Part shown: positions 44,642-53,753 of the stretch, in pieces | Numbering within the stretch: the stretch's first letter is position 1 | Layout: each line of letters begins with the position of its first letter | DNA from: Amycolatopsis sp. FDAARGOS 1241 | GTDB lineage: Bacteria > Actinomycetota > Actinomycetes > Mycobacteriales > Pseudonocardiaceae | Direction of reading: 5' to 3' | Assembly: GCF_016889705.1 (NCBI RefSeq) | Contig: NZ_CP069526.1 | Span: 2,790,001 to 2,854,000 of the forward strand | Length of the DNA stretch: 64,000 nt | Translations under genes and position numbers: made by a program | The notes under the pieces: generated by a model | What the model was told of the DNA's origin: nothing | What the model saw: only the letters and a program-made list of their open reading frames with translations | Databases searched by the model: none

Positions 44642-44845
44642 GTGCCGGGTTCGGTGTGGCTGGTGCTCGTGCTCAACCCGGTGATCGCCGTGCTCGTCGC
44701 GCTCGTCGCGGTGTTCCCGGTGCGGCGTCCGTGGGCGAAGGGGCTCGCGGTGTTCGTCCAGGTGGTGGGCGCGGTGAGCGCGCTCGTCAGCGTCACCACC
44801 GGCTACTACCAAGCTCTGTTCGCCATCGTGCCGGCGTGCGGCTGA
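44642..44845 (+). CDS. small membrane protein or 3' fragment of one
   Basis: 67 residues from GTG 44642 with two hydrophobic helices (VLVLNPVIAVLVALVAVF and a second ending SVTTGYYQALF). The frame is open upstream to the MurC break (LTERLDHGQD), so it may be the surviving end of a longer membrane protein rather than a complete gene. No ribosome binding site is evident. Confidence 0.4.
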   Translation: MPGSVWLVLVLNPVIAVLVALVAVFPVRRPWAKGLAVFVQVVGAVSALVSVTTGYYQALFAIVPACG

Positions 44846-44900
44846 TCGTGCTGGTCGCGTCGAGCGCGCAGCGCCCGGCCCACGCGTGAGGAGTCGTCCC

Positions 44901-45203
44901 GTGAACCGTGTGTCCCTTGTGCGCCTGGCCGGGGTGGCCGCCGCGGTCGTGCTCCTCGGGTCCGGGTGCGCCGGGCCGCCGCCCGAGCAGTGCGATGAGA
45001 ATTTCTGCACGATGCCCGCGTACTGGCCGAGCACCGCAACGCAGATCGAAAACGGCTTCATGGCGGTGTTCAGCGCCCTCGGCGTGGTGCCGATCGTGCC
45101 GCCAACGGCCCCGCGCGGCGCACGATCGGCCAGAAGCGTCAGCCGAGTCGGCCCACGGCCGCCGGCCGCGGCGCGACGCCCAGTTCCCCGGCGGCCGCGG
45201 TGA
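44901..45203 (+). CDS. putative small lipoprotein, doubtful C-terminus
   Basis: 100 residues from GTG 44901, with GAGGAG at 44888-44893. The start VNRVSLVRLAGVAAAVVLLG leads to SGCAGPPPEQ, a plausible lipobox. The next 45 residues (CDENFCTMPAYWPSTATQI, then NGFMAVFSALGVVPI) look genuine, but from about 45095 the translation becomes Arg/Pro/Ala-rich, as in a wrong frame, so the end may have been replaced or frameshifted. Function unknown. Confidence 0.5.
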   Translation: MNRVSLVRLAGVAAAVVLLGSGCAGPPPEQCDENFCTMPAYWPSTATQIENGFMAVFSALGVVPIVPPTAPRGARSARSVSRVGPRPPAAARRPVPRRPR

Positions 45204-45469
45204 CGGCCTCTGGTATCGGTGAGCTCGACGTGGCCTGATGTGCATCGATTCGCGAGGTCCCATCGGCCGTGCCACGTCAAGATCACATCGGTGCGCGGCC
45301 GGGCCGGGCTTCGAACTCGTCCGAGTCGTTGATTTCCTCGACCGGAGGGACCGGGATCGCGCCCGACCCGCGGTCGCCGACCTCGTTCGGCTTGTGACGG
45401 CCCGCACTAGGGACTCAGCCGGCCTTTCCAGGAATCCGCGCTCAGCCGTGGCAGAGTGGCTGCCCGTGA

Positions 45470-45838
45470 TCACGGCCAGGTGGATGCCCCGCCGCGGCGT
45501 TTGCGGACGGCCTTGCCCGTGCCCGGCGGGAAACCGTGTTTGCCGAGACGGACTTCGGCGAGCTCGTCGGCGCTGGTGACGGTCAGGAACAGGCCCAAGA
45601 GCAGCGCCATGAGCAGCGCGAGGAGGATCACGCCGACCGGCAGCGGCGTGAGGAAGAACAGGAGCAGGAACACCGCCACCAGCCACGGCAGCACCTCGAT
45701 GAACACGCGGAACGTGAACCGCAGCAGCCATGTCGGGGCGGTGGCGTCGTGGAGGACCCAGGGGCGGTACTCGTCGGGCAGGCGGGCGCCGTAGACGTAG
45801 CGCAGCCACCGGATCGGACCCGGTCGTGGGCTGACCAT
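45470..45838 (-). CDS. DUF5313 family membrane protein
   Basis: 122 residues. The N-terminus RPGPIRWLRYVYGARLPDEY and the Trp-rich stretch before it are typical of this actinobacterial family. Two hydrophobic helices (EVLPWLVAVFLLLFF; LPVGVILLALLMALLLGLFL) and a basic C-terminus. GGAGGT lies about 5 bp before ATG 45836-45838. Unknown function; it lies 21 bp downstream of aconitase on the same strand. Confidence 0.75.
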   Translation of the reverse strand: MVSPRPGPIRWLRYVYGARLPDEYRPWVLHDATAPTWLLRFTFRVFIEVLPWLVAVFLLLFFLTPLPVGVILLALLMALLLGLFLTVTSADELAEVRLGKHGFPPGTGKAVRKRRGGASTWP

Positions 45839-45859
45839 GGTTACCTCCGGGGAACGCGG

Positions 45860-47803
45860 TCACTCCAGCTTCGACGCGATGAGCGGGATCTGTCCACCCG
45901 CCAGCACCGCCGCGACCTGGCGGGGCGAGAAGTGGTGGGTCACCTCGTACTCCTCGTCGCGGGTGGTGTTGCGGACCGTGATCGACGAGCCGTGCTCGAG
46001 CTGCGAACGGAGGTCCTCCACCACCAGCACGTCGCCCTCGGCCACCCGGTCGTAGTCGTCTGCGGAAGTGAACTCCAGCGCCGGCACGCCGAAGTTCGCG
46101 AGGTTCTGCCAGTGGATCCGCGCGAACGACTTCGCCAGCACCGCCCGCATCCCGAGGTGCCGCGTCGTGATCGCGGCGTGCTCACGCGACGAGCCCTGCC
46201 CGTAGTTCTCCCCGCCGACCACCACGTGGGCGGGGCCGTCCGCGGCTCGCTCGGGGTACTCCGGGTCGATCCGCGTGAACGTGAACTTCGCCAGCTCCGG
46301 GATGTTCGACCGGAACGGCAGCGCCCGCGCGCCCGCGGGCGAGATCTCGTCGGTCGACACGTCGTCGCCCACCTTGAGCAGCACCGGCGCCTCGAGCCGG
46401 TCGGGCAGGGGATCGAGGTCGGGCAAGCCGGCGATGTTCGGGCCCTTCACCAGCTCACCGTCCCCGCGCGACGGAGGCACGAAGGACCGCGCATCCACAG
46501 TGGATCGTGCAGGCAACGAGATCGACGGCCACGACAGGCCTTCCCGCGAAGCGTGGTCCCGCGGATCCGTCAGCACCCCCGTCAACGCCGACACCGCCGC
46601 CGTCTCCGGCGAGCACAGCCACACGGAGTCGTCGGGGGTGCCGGAGCGGCCGGGGAAGTTGCGCGGGAAGGTGCGCAGCGAGTTGGCTCCCGGTGCGGGC
46701 GCCTGCCCCATCCCGATGCAGCCCAGGCAGCCCGCCTGGTGCACCCGCGCGCCCGCGGCGACGAGGTCGGTGGTGTACCCGGCCCGCGTCAGATCCACGA
46801 GAATCTGCCGCGAAGTCGGGTTGACGTCGAAACTCACGCCATCAGCCGTCTGCTGCCCGCGCACGACCGCCGCCGCGATGGCGAAGTCCCGGAACCCCGG
46901 GTTCGCCGAAGAGCCGATCACCACCTGGGAAACCGGCGTCCCCTCGACCTCGCGCACCGGCACCACGTTTCCCGGCGACGACGGCTTCGCCACCAGCGGC
47001 TCCACAGTGGACAAGTCGATTTCTTCCGCGTGGTCGTACGTCGCGCCGTCCTCGGCCGCCAGTGCGCGGAAGTCCGCCTCCCGGTCCTCGGCGCGCAGGA
47101 ACTCGCGCACCGCGTCGTCCGAGGGGAACACCGTCGCGGTCGCGCCGAGCTCGGCGCCCATGTTGGCGATCACGTGCCGGTCCATCGCCGTGAGCCCGGC
47201 CAGCCCCGGGCCGTGGTACTCGATGATCCGCCCGCGGCCGCCCGACACGCCGTGGCGCCGCAGCATCTCCAGCACCACGTCCTTCGCCGACACCCACTCC
47301 GGCAACGAGCCCGTGAGCCGCACACCCCAGATCTCCGGCATCCGCACCCGCAGCGGCTCACCCGCGATCGCCAGCGCGACCTCCAGCCCGCCGACGCCGA
47401 TCGCGAGCATCCCGAGTGAACCCGCCGCGCACGTGTGCGAGTCCGACCCGATCAGCACCTTGCCGGGCACGCCGAAGCGCTGCATGTGCGTGGGGTGCGA
47501 AACGCCGTTGCCGGCCTTCGAGAACCACAGCCCGAACCGCCGGCAGGCCGAGCGCAGGTACTCGTGGTCCTCGGCGTTCTTCTCGTCGGCTTGCAGCAGG
47601 TTGTGGTCCACGTACTGCACGCTCACCTCGGTGCGCGCCCGCTCCAGCCCGAGGGCCTCGAGCTCCTGCATCACGAGCGTGCCGGTCGCGTCCTGCGTCA
47701 GCGTCTGTTCCACGTGCAGGCCGATCTCCGTGCCCGGTTCGAGCTCCCCTTCCACGAGGTGATCGCTCAGCAGCCGGCCCGCCAGCGTCCTCTCACGGCT
47801 CAT
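45860..47803 (-). CDS. aconitate hydratase
   Basis: 647 residues, the shorter aconitase/homoaconitase type (not the ~900-residue AcnA). It isomerises citrate and isocitrate. [4Fe-4S] ligands: IGSDSHTCAAGSLG and GCLGCIGMGQ; active-site region GGENYGQGSSREHAAI in the swivelling domain. ATG 47801-47803 is used; the ribosome binding site is weak. Its start is 20 bp behind the LigD polymerase-like gene stop, so read-through from the repair genes is possible. Many actinomycetes also carry the long AcnA, so this may be a second enzyme. Confidence 0.9.
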   Translation of the reverse strand: MSRERTLAGRLLSDHLVEGELEPGTEIGLHVEQTLTQDATGTLVMQELEALGLERARTEVSVQYVDHNLLQADEKNAEDHEYLRSACRRFGLWFSKAGNGVSHPTHMQRFGVPGKVLIGSDSHTCAAGSLGMLAIGVGGLEVALAIAGEPLRVRMPEIWGVRLTGSLPEWVSAKDVVLEMLRRHGVSGGRGRIIEYHGPGLAGLTAMDRHVIANMGAELGATATVFPSDDAVREFLRAEDREADFRALAAEDGATYDHAEEIDLSTVEPLVAKPSSPGNVVPVREVEGTPVSQVVIGSSANPGFRDFAIAAAVVRGQQTADGVSFDVNPTSRQILVDLTRAGYTTDLVAAGARVHQAGCLGCIGMGQAPAPGANSLRTFPRNFPGRSGTPDDSVWLCSPETAAVSALTGVLTDPRDHASREGLSWPSISLPARSTVDARSFVPPSRGDGELVKGPNIAGLPDLDPLPDRLEAPVLLKVGDDVSTDEISPAGARALPFRSNIPELAKFTFTRIDPEYPERAADGPAHVVVGGENYGQGSSREHAAITTRHLGMRAVLAKSFARIHWQNLANFGVPALEFTSADDYDRVAEGDVLVVEDLRSQLEHGSSITVRNTTRDEEYEVTHHFSPRQVAAVLAGGQIPLIASKLE

Positions 47804-47823
47804 CGGAACCGAGTACCCACAGG

Positions 47824-48687
47824 TCAGGACCCGAAACGCGCCAGCGCCGCCTCCGCCGACCCCGCGTGCTTCGCGAGGTCCCGCCACGGGTCGGCCTTGC
47901 GCGCGAGCCGCTGCCGCAGCTTGGCCGGCGGCCAGCCGTCCGGTTCGGCCTTGCCCAGCTCCCGCCAGTCGAGCGGGGTCGCGGCCGCGGCGCCCGGCCG
48001 TGCGCGCAGGGAGTACGGCGCGACGAACGTCTGTGCGTAGCCGTTGCGGTTGGCGTCGAGGAAGATCCGGTCGCCGCGGTTGTCCTTGCGCTGCTCGGTG
48101 GTCAAGTGGTCCGGATCGTCCCCGGCGACGCGGTCGGCGAGCACCCGCGCGAGCTTCAGTACCACGTCGACGTCCGACCGGGCATCCAGCGCAGCGACGA
48201 CGTGGAAGCCGCGCCCACCCGTTGCCTGCACGAAGGCAGCGAGACCCGCCCGCTCGTAGTGGTCCCGCACCTTCCGGGCCGTCGCCCGCAGCCGGGACAC
48301 CGGTGTGCCCTCCGGTGGGTCGAGGTCGAGCACGAGCCGGTCCGGCTGCTCCGGGGCCTCCACAGTGGACAGCCACACGTGGAACTCGATCGTCCCCTGG
48401 TCGGCGAGGTATTCGAGGGACTCGGCGTCGTCGCACACCACGTACTGGTCCGAGCCGCCGCCGCGCCGCGGCAAGCGTTCGGTGCGCAGCCAGTCCGGGA
48501 AGTGCTCGCCCGGGTGCTTCTGGAACCAGCCCTGCCCTTCGATGCCGTCGGGGTAGCGCCGCAGCGTCAGCGGCCGGCCGCGCAGGTGCGGCAGCATCAC
48601 GTCCGCCATCGCGCGGTAGTGCTCGACCACGTCGCCTTTCGTCAGGCCGTCGTCGGGGTAGAACACCTTGTCCGGATGAGAGGTCAC
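47824..48687 (-). CDS. LigD-type polymerase domain protein (stand-alone)
   Basis: 287 residues of the archaeo-eukaryotic primase-like LigD polymerase. It opens with SHPDKVFYPDDGLTKGDVVE and keeps catalytic VLDLDPPEGTP (metal-binding Asp pair), FVQATGGRGFHVV (His) and RKDNRGDRIFLDANRN. It fills gaps during end joining with ribonucleotides preferred. Its GTG overlaps the ligase stop by 4 bp. In Mycobacterium LigD this domain is fused to the others. Confidence 0.93.
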   Translation of the reverse strand: MTSHPDKVFYPDDGLTKGDVVEHYRAMADVMLPHLRGRPLTLRRYPDGIEGQGWFQKHPGEHFPDWLRTERLPRRGGGSDQYVVCDDAESLEYLADQGTIEFHVWLSTVEAPEQPDRLVLDLDPPEGTPVSRLRATARKVRDHYERAGLAAFVQATGGRGFHVVAALDARSDVDVVLKLARVLADRVAGDDPDHLTTEQRKDNRGDRIFLDANRNGYAQTFVAPYSLRARPGAAAATPLDWRELGKAEPDGWPPAKLRQRLARKADPWRDLAKHAGSAEAALARFGS

Positions 48688-49628
48688 GCTTGCTCCCGAA
48701 TCACGTCGGCCGCCTTCTTGTCGTCGCGCAGGCCCAGGAACCGCGGGTGCCGCAGCCGCCCGTCGCGCGTCCACTCCGAAAACCCGACCTGTGCCACCAG
48801 CTCCGGCCGGACCCAGTGCGCGCCCTGCTCCCGCACGGGGTCGGCGAACGGCGAGGTACCAGTCTCGCGTTCGGCCAGCAGCCGGTGCAGCGACGCGAGC
48901 AACCGCTCGTCGAACCCGGTGCCGACTTTGCCGGCGTAGCGAAACCGATCGTTGTCGTGGTAGCCCAGCAGCAGCGCGCCGAAGCCGTGCCGCGCGCCCT
49001 GCGGGTCCGTGAAGCCGCCGATCACGAATTCCTGGCCGTGCGCGCACTTGAACTTCAGCCAGTCCGCCGACCTTCCCGAGCGGTACGGGGCGTCCGCGCG
49101 CTTCGCGATCACCCCCTCCCACCCGCGGCGGCAGGCCTCCTCGAAGAACTTCTCACCGTCGGTGTTGCGGTGGGCCGACAGCCGCAGCGGGTCCGTGAAT
49201 TCGAACGCATCCTTCAGCAGCGCCTTGCGCTCCCGCAGCGGCAACGGCGTGGCGTCCTGCCCGTCGAAGTGCAGCAGGTCGAACAGGTAGTAGTAGACGC
49301 GCACACCCGTCGCCCGCGCGCGAGCCGGATCGGTGAGGTGGATCCGGGGTTGCAGCGCGGCGAAGCTCGTGTTGTCCCCGTCGAACGCCACGATCTCCCC
49401 GTCGGCCACGAACCGGTCGCCACCCTGCTCGGCCAGCGCTTCGACGAGTTCCGGGTACGCGTTGTCCATCACCTTGTGGTTGCGCGAGTACAGCGTCGGC
49501 GTGCCACCGTCGCGCACGCACAGCGCCCGTACGCCGTCGAGTTTCCGCTCGAACAACCAGCCCTCGGCGGAGAACCGCCGGTCCGTGAGGGTCGCGAGGG
49601 TCGGTTCGCGCCAAGCCGGTGCGCTCAT
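48684..49628 (-). CDS. ATP-dependent DNA ligase (LigD ligase domain, stand-alone)
   Basis: 314 residues. Nucleotidyl-transfer motif I is ERKLDGVRAL (Lys ~29), motif III YYYLFDLLHFDG, motif IV EGVIAKR and motif V DWLKFKC, followed by an OB-fold with RYAGKVGTGFDERLL. Seals breaks in the Ku/LigD end-joining pathway. The ATG overlaps the phosphoesterase stop (ATGA) and its own stop overlaps the polymerase start. Confidence 0.94.
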   Translation of the reverse strand: MSAPAWREPTLATLTDRRFSAEGWLFERKLDGVRALCVRDGGTPTLYSRNHKVMDNAYPELVEALAEQGGDRFVADGEIVAFDGDNTSFAALQPRIHLTDPARARATGVRVYYYLFDLLHFDGQDATPLPLRERKALLKDAFEFTDPLRLSAHRNTDGEKFFEEACRRGWEGVIAKRADAPYRSGRSADWLKFKCAHGQEFVIGGFTDPQGARHGFGALLLGYHDNDRFRYAGKVGTGFDERLLASLHRLLAERETGTSPFADPVREQGAHWVRPELVAQVGFSEWTRDGRLRHPRFLGLRDDKKAADVIREQA

Positions 49629-50191
49629 CCGAGCTCCCGGTTGGTCCGCCCGCTCAGCACCGACTCCGGCTGCGTCTTCGCGGGCTTGCGCCGCCGGTCG
49701 GCGCCCTCGTCGTCCTTCTTGATCACCAGCCACTCCTCGTGGTCACCGGAGCGCTTGCGGATCAGGGAGAAGCGGCCGGTGAGCTTGTCGCCGTGCAGGA
49801 CGACCTTGAGGTGCCCGTCGGCGAGCGCCCGCCCGGCGGGCTCTTCGGTGAGCACGTCGAAGGTGCCCGTGTCCCACACGATCACGGTGCCGCCGCCGTA
49901 CTCGCCGGGCGGGATGGTGCCCTCGAAGTCCGCGTAGTCGAGCGGGTGGTCTTCCGTGCGGATGGCGAGCCGCCGGTCGCGCGGGTCAAGTGACGGCCCC
50001 TTGGGCACGGACCACGACACCAGTACGCCGTCGATTTCCAGCCGGAAGTCGAAGTGCAGGGTGCTCGCGTCGTGCCGCTGCACCACGAACACCGGGTCCC
50101 CGCGCCGGGCACGCCGGTGGCCGCGCGGTTCCGGCGTCGTGGCCGGGTCGCGCTTCGAGCGGTACTGGGCCAGGCGGTCCTTCCCCGGCAT
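49625..50191 (-). CDS. LigD-type 3'-phosphoesterase domain protein (stand-alone)
   Basis: 188 residues. Signature VQRHDASTLHFDFRLEIDGV with the manganese His and Asp, then LVSWSVPKGPSLDPRDRRLA and EYGGGTVIVWDTG. It trims 3' phosphates and ribonucleotides before ligation. GGAGG precedes ATG 50189-50191. It is first of three coupled genes in the order phosphoesterase, ligase, polymerase, which together equal one LigD protein. Confidence 0.93.
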   Translation of the reverse strand: MPGKDRLAQYRSKRDPATTPEPRGHRRARRGDPVFVVQRHDASTLHFDFRLEIDGVLVSWSVPKGPSLDPRDRRLAIRTEDHPLDYADFEGTIPPGEYGGGTVIVWDTGTFDVLTEEPAGRALADGHLKVVLHGDKLTGRFSLIRKRSGDHEEWLVIKKDDEGADRRRKPAKTQPESVLSGRTNRELG

Positions 50192-50320
50192 CGCGCCTCC
50201 TCACTGTCCGTGCGGCCTGGATGCCCGGCCGGCCTCGGTGCGAAACCCCAGTTCAGCGCCACCGCGGGTTTGCCGGCAGCCCGGCCGGGAAACCGGGGAG
50301 CGGGGACAGGAAGGAGATCC

Positions 50321-51511
50321 ATGAAGGCAGTGACCTGGCACGGCAAGCGCGACGTGCGCGTCGACACCGTGCCCGACCCGAAGATCGAAGAGCCGACGGA
50401 CGCGATCGTGCGGATCACCTCCAGCGGGATCTGCGGCTCCGACCTGCACCTGTACGAGGTGCTCGGCGCGTTCATGACGGAGGGCGACATCCTGGGCCAC
50501 GAGCCGATGGGCGTGGTCGAGGAGGTCGGCGCGGGGGTGAGCGGGATCAAACCCGGTGACCGCGTGGTGATTCCCTTCAACGTCTCGTGCGGGCACTGCT
50601 GGATGTGCGAGCGCGGCCTGCAGTCGCAGTGCGAGACCACCCAGGTGAAGAGCCAGGGCAAAGGTGCCTCGCTGCTCGGATACACCAAGCTGTACGGCCA
50701 GGTGCCCGGCGGGCAGGCCGAGTACCTGCGCGTGCCTCAGGCGCAGTACGGACCGATCAAGGTCCCGGACGGCCCGCCCGACGAGCGGTTCGTCTACCTG
50801 TCCGACGTCGTGCCGACCGCCTGGCAGGCCGTGGAGTACGCCGACGTCCCCGTCGGCGGTTCCGTCGCCGTGTTCGGGCTGGGCCCCATCGGGCAGATGT
50901 GCTGCCGGATCGCGACGCACCGCGGGGCGGGTGAGGTCATCGGCGTCGACCTCGTGCCGGAGCGGCTCGCACGGGCCCGCGCGCACGGCGCCACCACGCT
51001 CGATACCCGCGACCACCCGGACATCGCCGCCTCGATCCGGCAGTTGACCGGCGGCCGCGGCGCCGATTCGGTGATCGACGCCGTCGGCATGGAAGCCCAC
51101 GGCGCCCCGATCGGCCGCGTCGCGCAGAACCTCGTGGCGATGCTGCCGCAGCAGATCGGCGCGAAGATCACCGAGAAGGCCGGCATCGACCGCCTGAGCG
51201 TGCTGTACGCGGCCATCGACAGCGTCCGGCGCGGCGGCACGATCTCGCTGTCCGGCGTGTACGGCGGCGTGGTCGACCCCATGCCGATGATGGACCTGTT
51301 CGACAAGCAGATCCAGCTCCGCATGGGCCAGGCCAACGTGCGCCACTGGATCGACGACCTCCTTCCGCTGCTCAGCGACGACACCGATCCGCTGGGCGTC
51401 GAGGGGTTCGCCACGCACAAGCTGCCGTTGGCGGACGCGCCGCGGGCCTACGAGATCTTCCAGAAGAAGCGAGAGGGCGCGCAGAAGATCCTGCTGCAGC
51501 CGGCCGTCTGA
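50321..51511 (+). CDS. zinc-dependent alcohol dehydrogenase (glutathione-independent formaldehyde dehydrogenase-like)
   Basis: 396 residues, medium-chain dehydrogenase. Catalytic zinc ligands in SSGICGSDLHLYE and GHEPMGVVEEVG; structural zinc cysteines in SCGHCWMCERGLQSQC; Rossmann motif GLGPIGQMCCR. The length and the long loop around KSQGKGASLLGYTKLYG match the FdhA-like branch. AAGGAG at 50311-50316 fixes the ATG. It is followed after 16 bp by a phosphoketolase fragment. It may act on formaldehyde or another alcohol/aldehyde; cofactor NAD is assumed. Confidence 0.87.
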   Translation: MKAVTWHGKRDVRVDTVPDPKIEEPTDAIVRITSSGICGSDLHLYEVLGAFMTEGDILGHEPMGVVEEVGAGVSGIKPGDRVVIPFNVSCGHCWMCERGLQSQCETTQVKSQGKGASLLGYTKLYGQVPGGQAEYLRVPQAQYGPIKVPDGPPDERFVYLSDVVPTAWQAVEYADVPVGGSVAVFGLGPIGQMCCRIATHRGAGEVIGVDLVPERLARARAHGATTLDTRDHPDIAASIRQLTGGRGADSVIDAVGMEAHGAPIGRVAQNLVAMLPQQIGAKITEKAGIDRLSVLYAAIDSVRRGGTISLSGVYGGVVDPMPMMDLFDKQIQLRMGQANVRHWIDDLLPLLSDDTDPLGVEGFATHKLPLADAPRAYEIFQKKREGAQKILLQPAV

Positions 51512-51527
51512 GCAGGAAGGAGCGCGC

Positions 51528-52115
51528 ATGACCCGGACGGCCGAGGTCCGTGTCCAGGCGCGGCGCCGGTACCGCAGGGCCCGCGACTACCTGGCGGCGG
51601 CGATGATTCACCTCAAGGACAACGTCCTGCTCGACCGACCGCTGCGCCGGAAGCTCCTCAAACCGCGGCCGCTGGGTCACTGGGGGACGTGTCCGTGCCT
51701 CCCGCTCGTCTACAGCGGACTGAACCGGCTGGTGGCCGGAACCGGATGGCGGACGTTGCTGGTCGCGGGCCCGGGCCACGGCGCGCCGGCGATCCACGCC
51801 AACCTTTGGCTCGAAGGCACGCACGCGCGGTTCGACCCGGCGCTGAGCCTCGATGCGGCCGGCTTGGCCGAGCTCGTCCGGCGCTCCTCGTGGCCCGGCG
51901 GTTTCCCGAGCCACCTCTCGCCCGAGGTGCCGGGTGTGATCCACGGTGGCGAGCTCGGTTACGCGCTCGCCACGGCGTTCGGGGCCGCGTTCGACGACCC
52001 CGGTCTGCTGGTCGCGTGCGTCGTCGGTGACGGCGAGGCGAACACGGGGCCGACGGCCGCCGCGTGGCACAGCCCCAAGTTCGCCGGCCCGCGCGACGGC
52101 CGGGTGCAGCCCAGG
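51528..52115 (+). pseudogene. N-terminal fragment of phosphoketolase (Xfp)
   Basis: AAGGAG at 51517-51522 and ATG 51528 begin a clear Xfp: DYLAAAMIHLKDNVLLDRPL, LLVAGPGHGAPAIHANLWLE, SSWPGGFPSHLSPEVPGVIH and ACVVGDGEANTGPTAAAWHS (TPP-binding). Homology ends near FAGPRDGRV, residue ~192 of about 800. The sequence then changes frame into the end of an unrelated maleylpyruvate-isomerase-fold gene. A functional enzyme is impossible from this piece. Confidence 0.85.
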
Positions 52116-52279
52116 ATCTGACGCTGCTGGCCACCGATGCCGACTTCCGGCACGGCGGCGGACCTGAGGTCCGCGGGCCGCTGCTGTCCCTGGTCATGGT
52201 GATGGCGGGCCGGGGCGCGCTCCTGGCCGACCTCAGCGGCGCCGGGGTGCCCGAGCTGAGCCGACGACTGGCGTGCTGA
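52116..52279 (+). pseudogene. C-terminal fragment of a maleylpyruvate isomerase-fold gene
   Basis: About 50 codons: LTLLATDADFRHGGGPEVRG, LLSLVMVMAGRGALLADLSG, then VPELSRRLAC and a stop. It matches the last quarter of the same family as the gene at 7899-8522 (LVATDADWAGGEGALVQGP). The rest of the gene is missing; it is directly joined to the phosphoketolase fragment in another frame. Confidence 0.7.
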
Positions 52280-52431
52280 AACCGGCCAGTATCGGGAGTC
52301 GTCGCCGTGGGTTTGTTGCGAACGGCGGTTTCGGCCCGTCCTGTTGACCGGGGGGCGCCGGGTGTGCTGACGGATCGTGAGGCCGTCTTCGACGGGCGGC
52401 GACGCGACCGCCGGTCGTCGCGGTCGGCGGA

Positions 52432-52899
52432 TCAGGTCAGCGCGCACCGCAGGACGATCTCGCCGTCGTCGATCTCACCGGTCGGCTCGAAGCCGAAACC
52501 GCGGTAGAACGGCCACGGTTCGCCCTTTCCCGGTTGGTAACTGGTGAACAGCTCGGTGCCACCGTCCGCCCTGACCAGTTCGATGACCTTGGCAAGCGCG
52601 GCACGCCCGTAGCCGCGGCGCTGGAACTGCGCCCCGACGAGCAGCCGCCACAGGAAGTACGAGCCGGCCACGCCGCGCGTACCCGGCGGCACCGCCCAGT
52701 TCAACATGACGAACCCGACGGGCTCGTCGTCCGCGTACACAGCGCGATACCAGGGCGACAAGTGGGGCTTCTTGTGCGCCTCCTTCAGCGACTTCTTCAC
52801 CGAGGCGACGAACTTCTTCTGGTCCGGCCGGACCCGCACGGCGCACACCGCCTCGCGGTTGGCGTCGGTGATCTCACGCAGTTCGACGTGTGCGGTCAC
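52432..52899 (-). CDS. GNAT-family N-acetyltransferase
   Basis: 155 residues. Acetyl-CoA loop FQRRGYGRAALAKVIELV and C-terminal YQPGKGEPWPFYRGFGF are typical of spermidine/diamine-type acetyltransferases (BltD/PaiA-like); the substrate is not certain. GTG 52897-52899 is used. No Shine-Dalgarno sequence precedes it, but a GATAAT hexamer lies about 6 bp upstream, so the mRNA may be leaderless. Confidence 0.85.
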   Translation of the reverse strand: MTAHVELREITDANREAVCAVRVRPDQKKFVASVKKSLKEAHKKPHLSPWYRAVYADDEPVGFVMLNWAVPPGTRGVAGSYFLWRLLVGAQFQRRGYGRAALAKVIELVRADGGTELFTSYQPGKGEPWPFYRGFGFEPTGEIDDGEIVLRCALT

Positions 52900-53753
52900 C
52901 CGGCCATTATCGGTCCGAACACGGCGATGCCGAGGCCTCTCGGCCGAGGAAGATGTCAACGCGAGCCGCCGCAGCAGGCCGGGTTCGACGGGTCACGGCC
53001 GGACAAACGCGGAGCGGCCCCTGGTCAGGGTCGCTTTTCACACGCCGGTGGAGTGCCCCCGGAGGGGCGACTTCGGCGCTCTTACGCCGGGTTTCCGTCG
53101 CCGAGGAATCGCCAGGTTCTCCGACCAGCTGGGACGGTGTCCGGGGTCGGCGGCGAGCAGAACGCGGGGGCTGTTTGCTGACGCCGCCAGTCACGCGGAC
53201 GCCCACGCCTTCATCCTGAACGATGATCTCCTCGTGCCCGCGTTCCATCGCACCCGTGGGTGCGACTTTGTCCCCGGCGCGTAGGGTTCGGCGGCCGATT
53301 TCGCCGCTGAGGGTCGCCCGTGTCGTGCGGCAGCGCCGTGGCGGCGGCCGTGGACGGTAGGGTGGCCCGGCCCGTGTACTCGTCGCCGGTGAGGCCGCCA
53401 GGCCGCACCAGCCGGCTCGCTCATGGGAAGGCGCCGGGCACGAGGAGATGACCGTCTTGTGGCCGTCGGGTGGCACCCGGTTCTGCGTGCGCCGGAGCAT
53501 GCCCGTGACAGCGCCAGGCACTCGGTGTCACGGCCAGGCTTGGTCGCCGCTCACGGTGGCGTCCCGATGCGGCCGGTCGATGGTGGCCGGCAGCGTGCGC
53601 CGGGGTGTGGTCGCGGGCAGGAGCGCCTGCTCGTAGGTGACGTCGAGCTTTTCGGCGATCCGGTTGCTCGGCCGGACGCCGGTAGGCATGGGCGCCGTAG
53701 TCGTCGCCGACGGTACGAGACAGCGGAGTCCGCCACGATGACGCCCTCGGCCA
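52900..53753. other. degenerate region without an intact gene
   Basis: About 850 bp of broken sequence. All frames are interrupted or Arg/Pro-rich. On the minus strand a short frame 53528-53689 (MPTGVRPSNRIAEKLDVTYE...) loosely recalls the start of formate-THF ligase (IAEKLG..E..L.PYG), which would fit the folate genes next to it, but the evidence is thin. It marks the left border of the lower-G+C segment. Confidence 0.4.

Noticed and set aside
42188..45286. Very long minus-strand open frame (about 1000 codons) across the LacI, PAP2 and MurC loci
   Set aside because: Translation is Arg/His/Pro-rich without any family motif and is antisense to well-supported genes; long antisense frames are expected at this G+C content.
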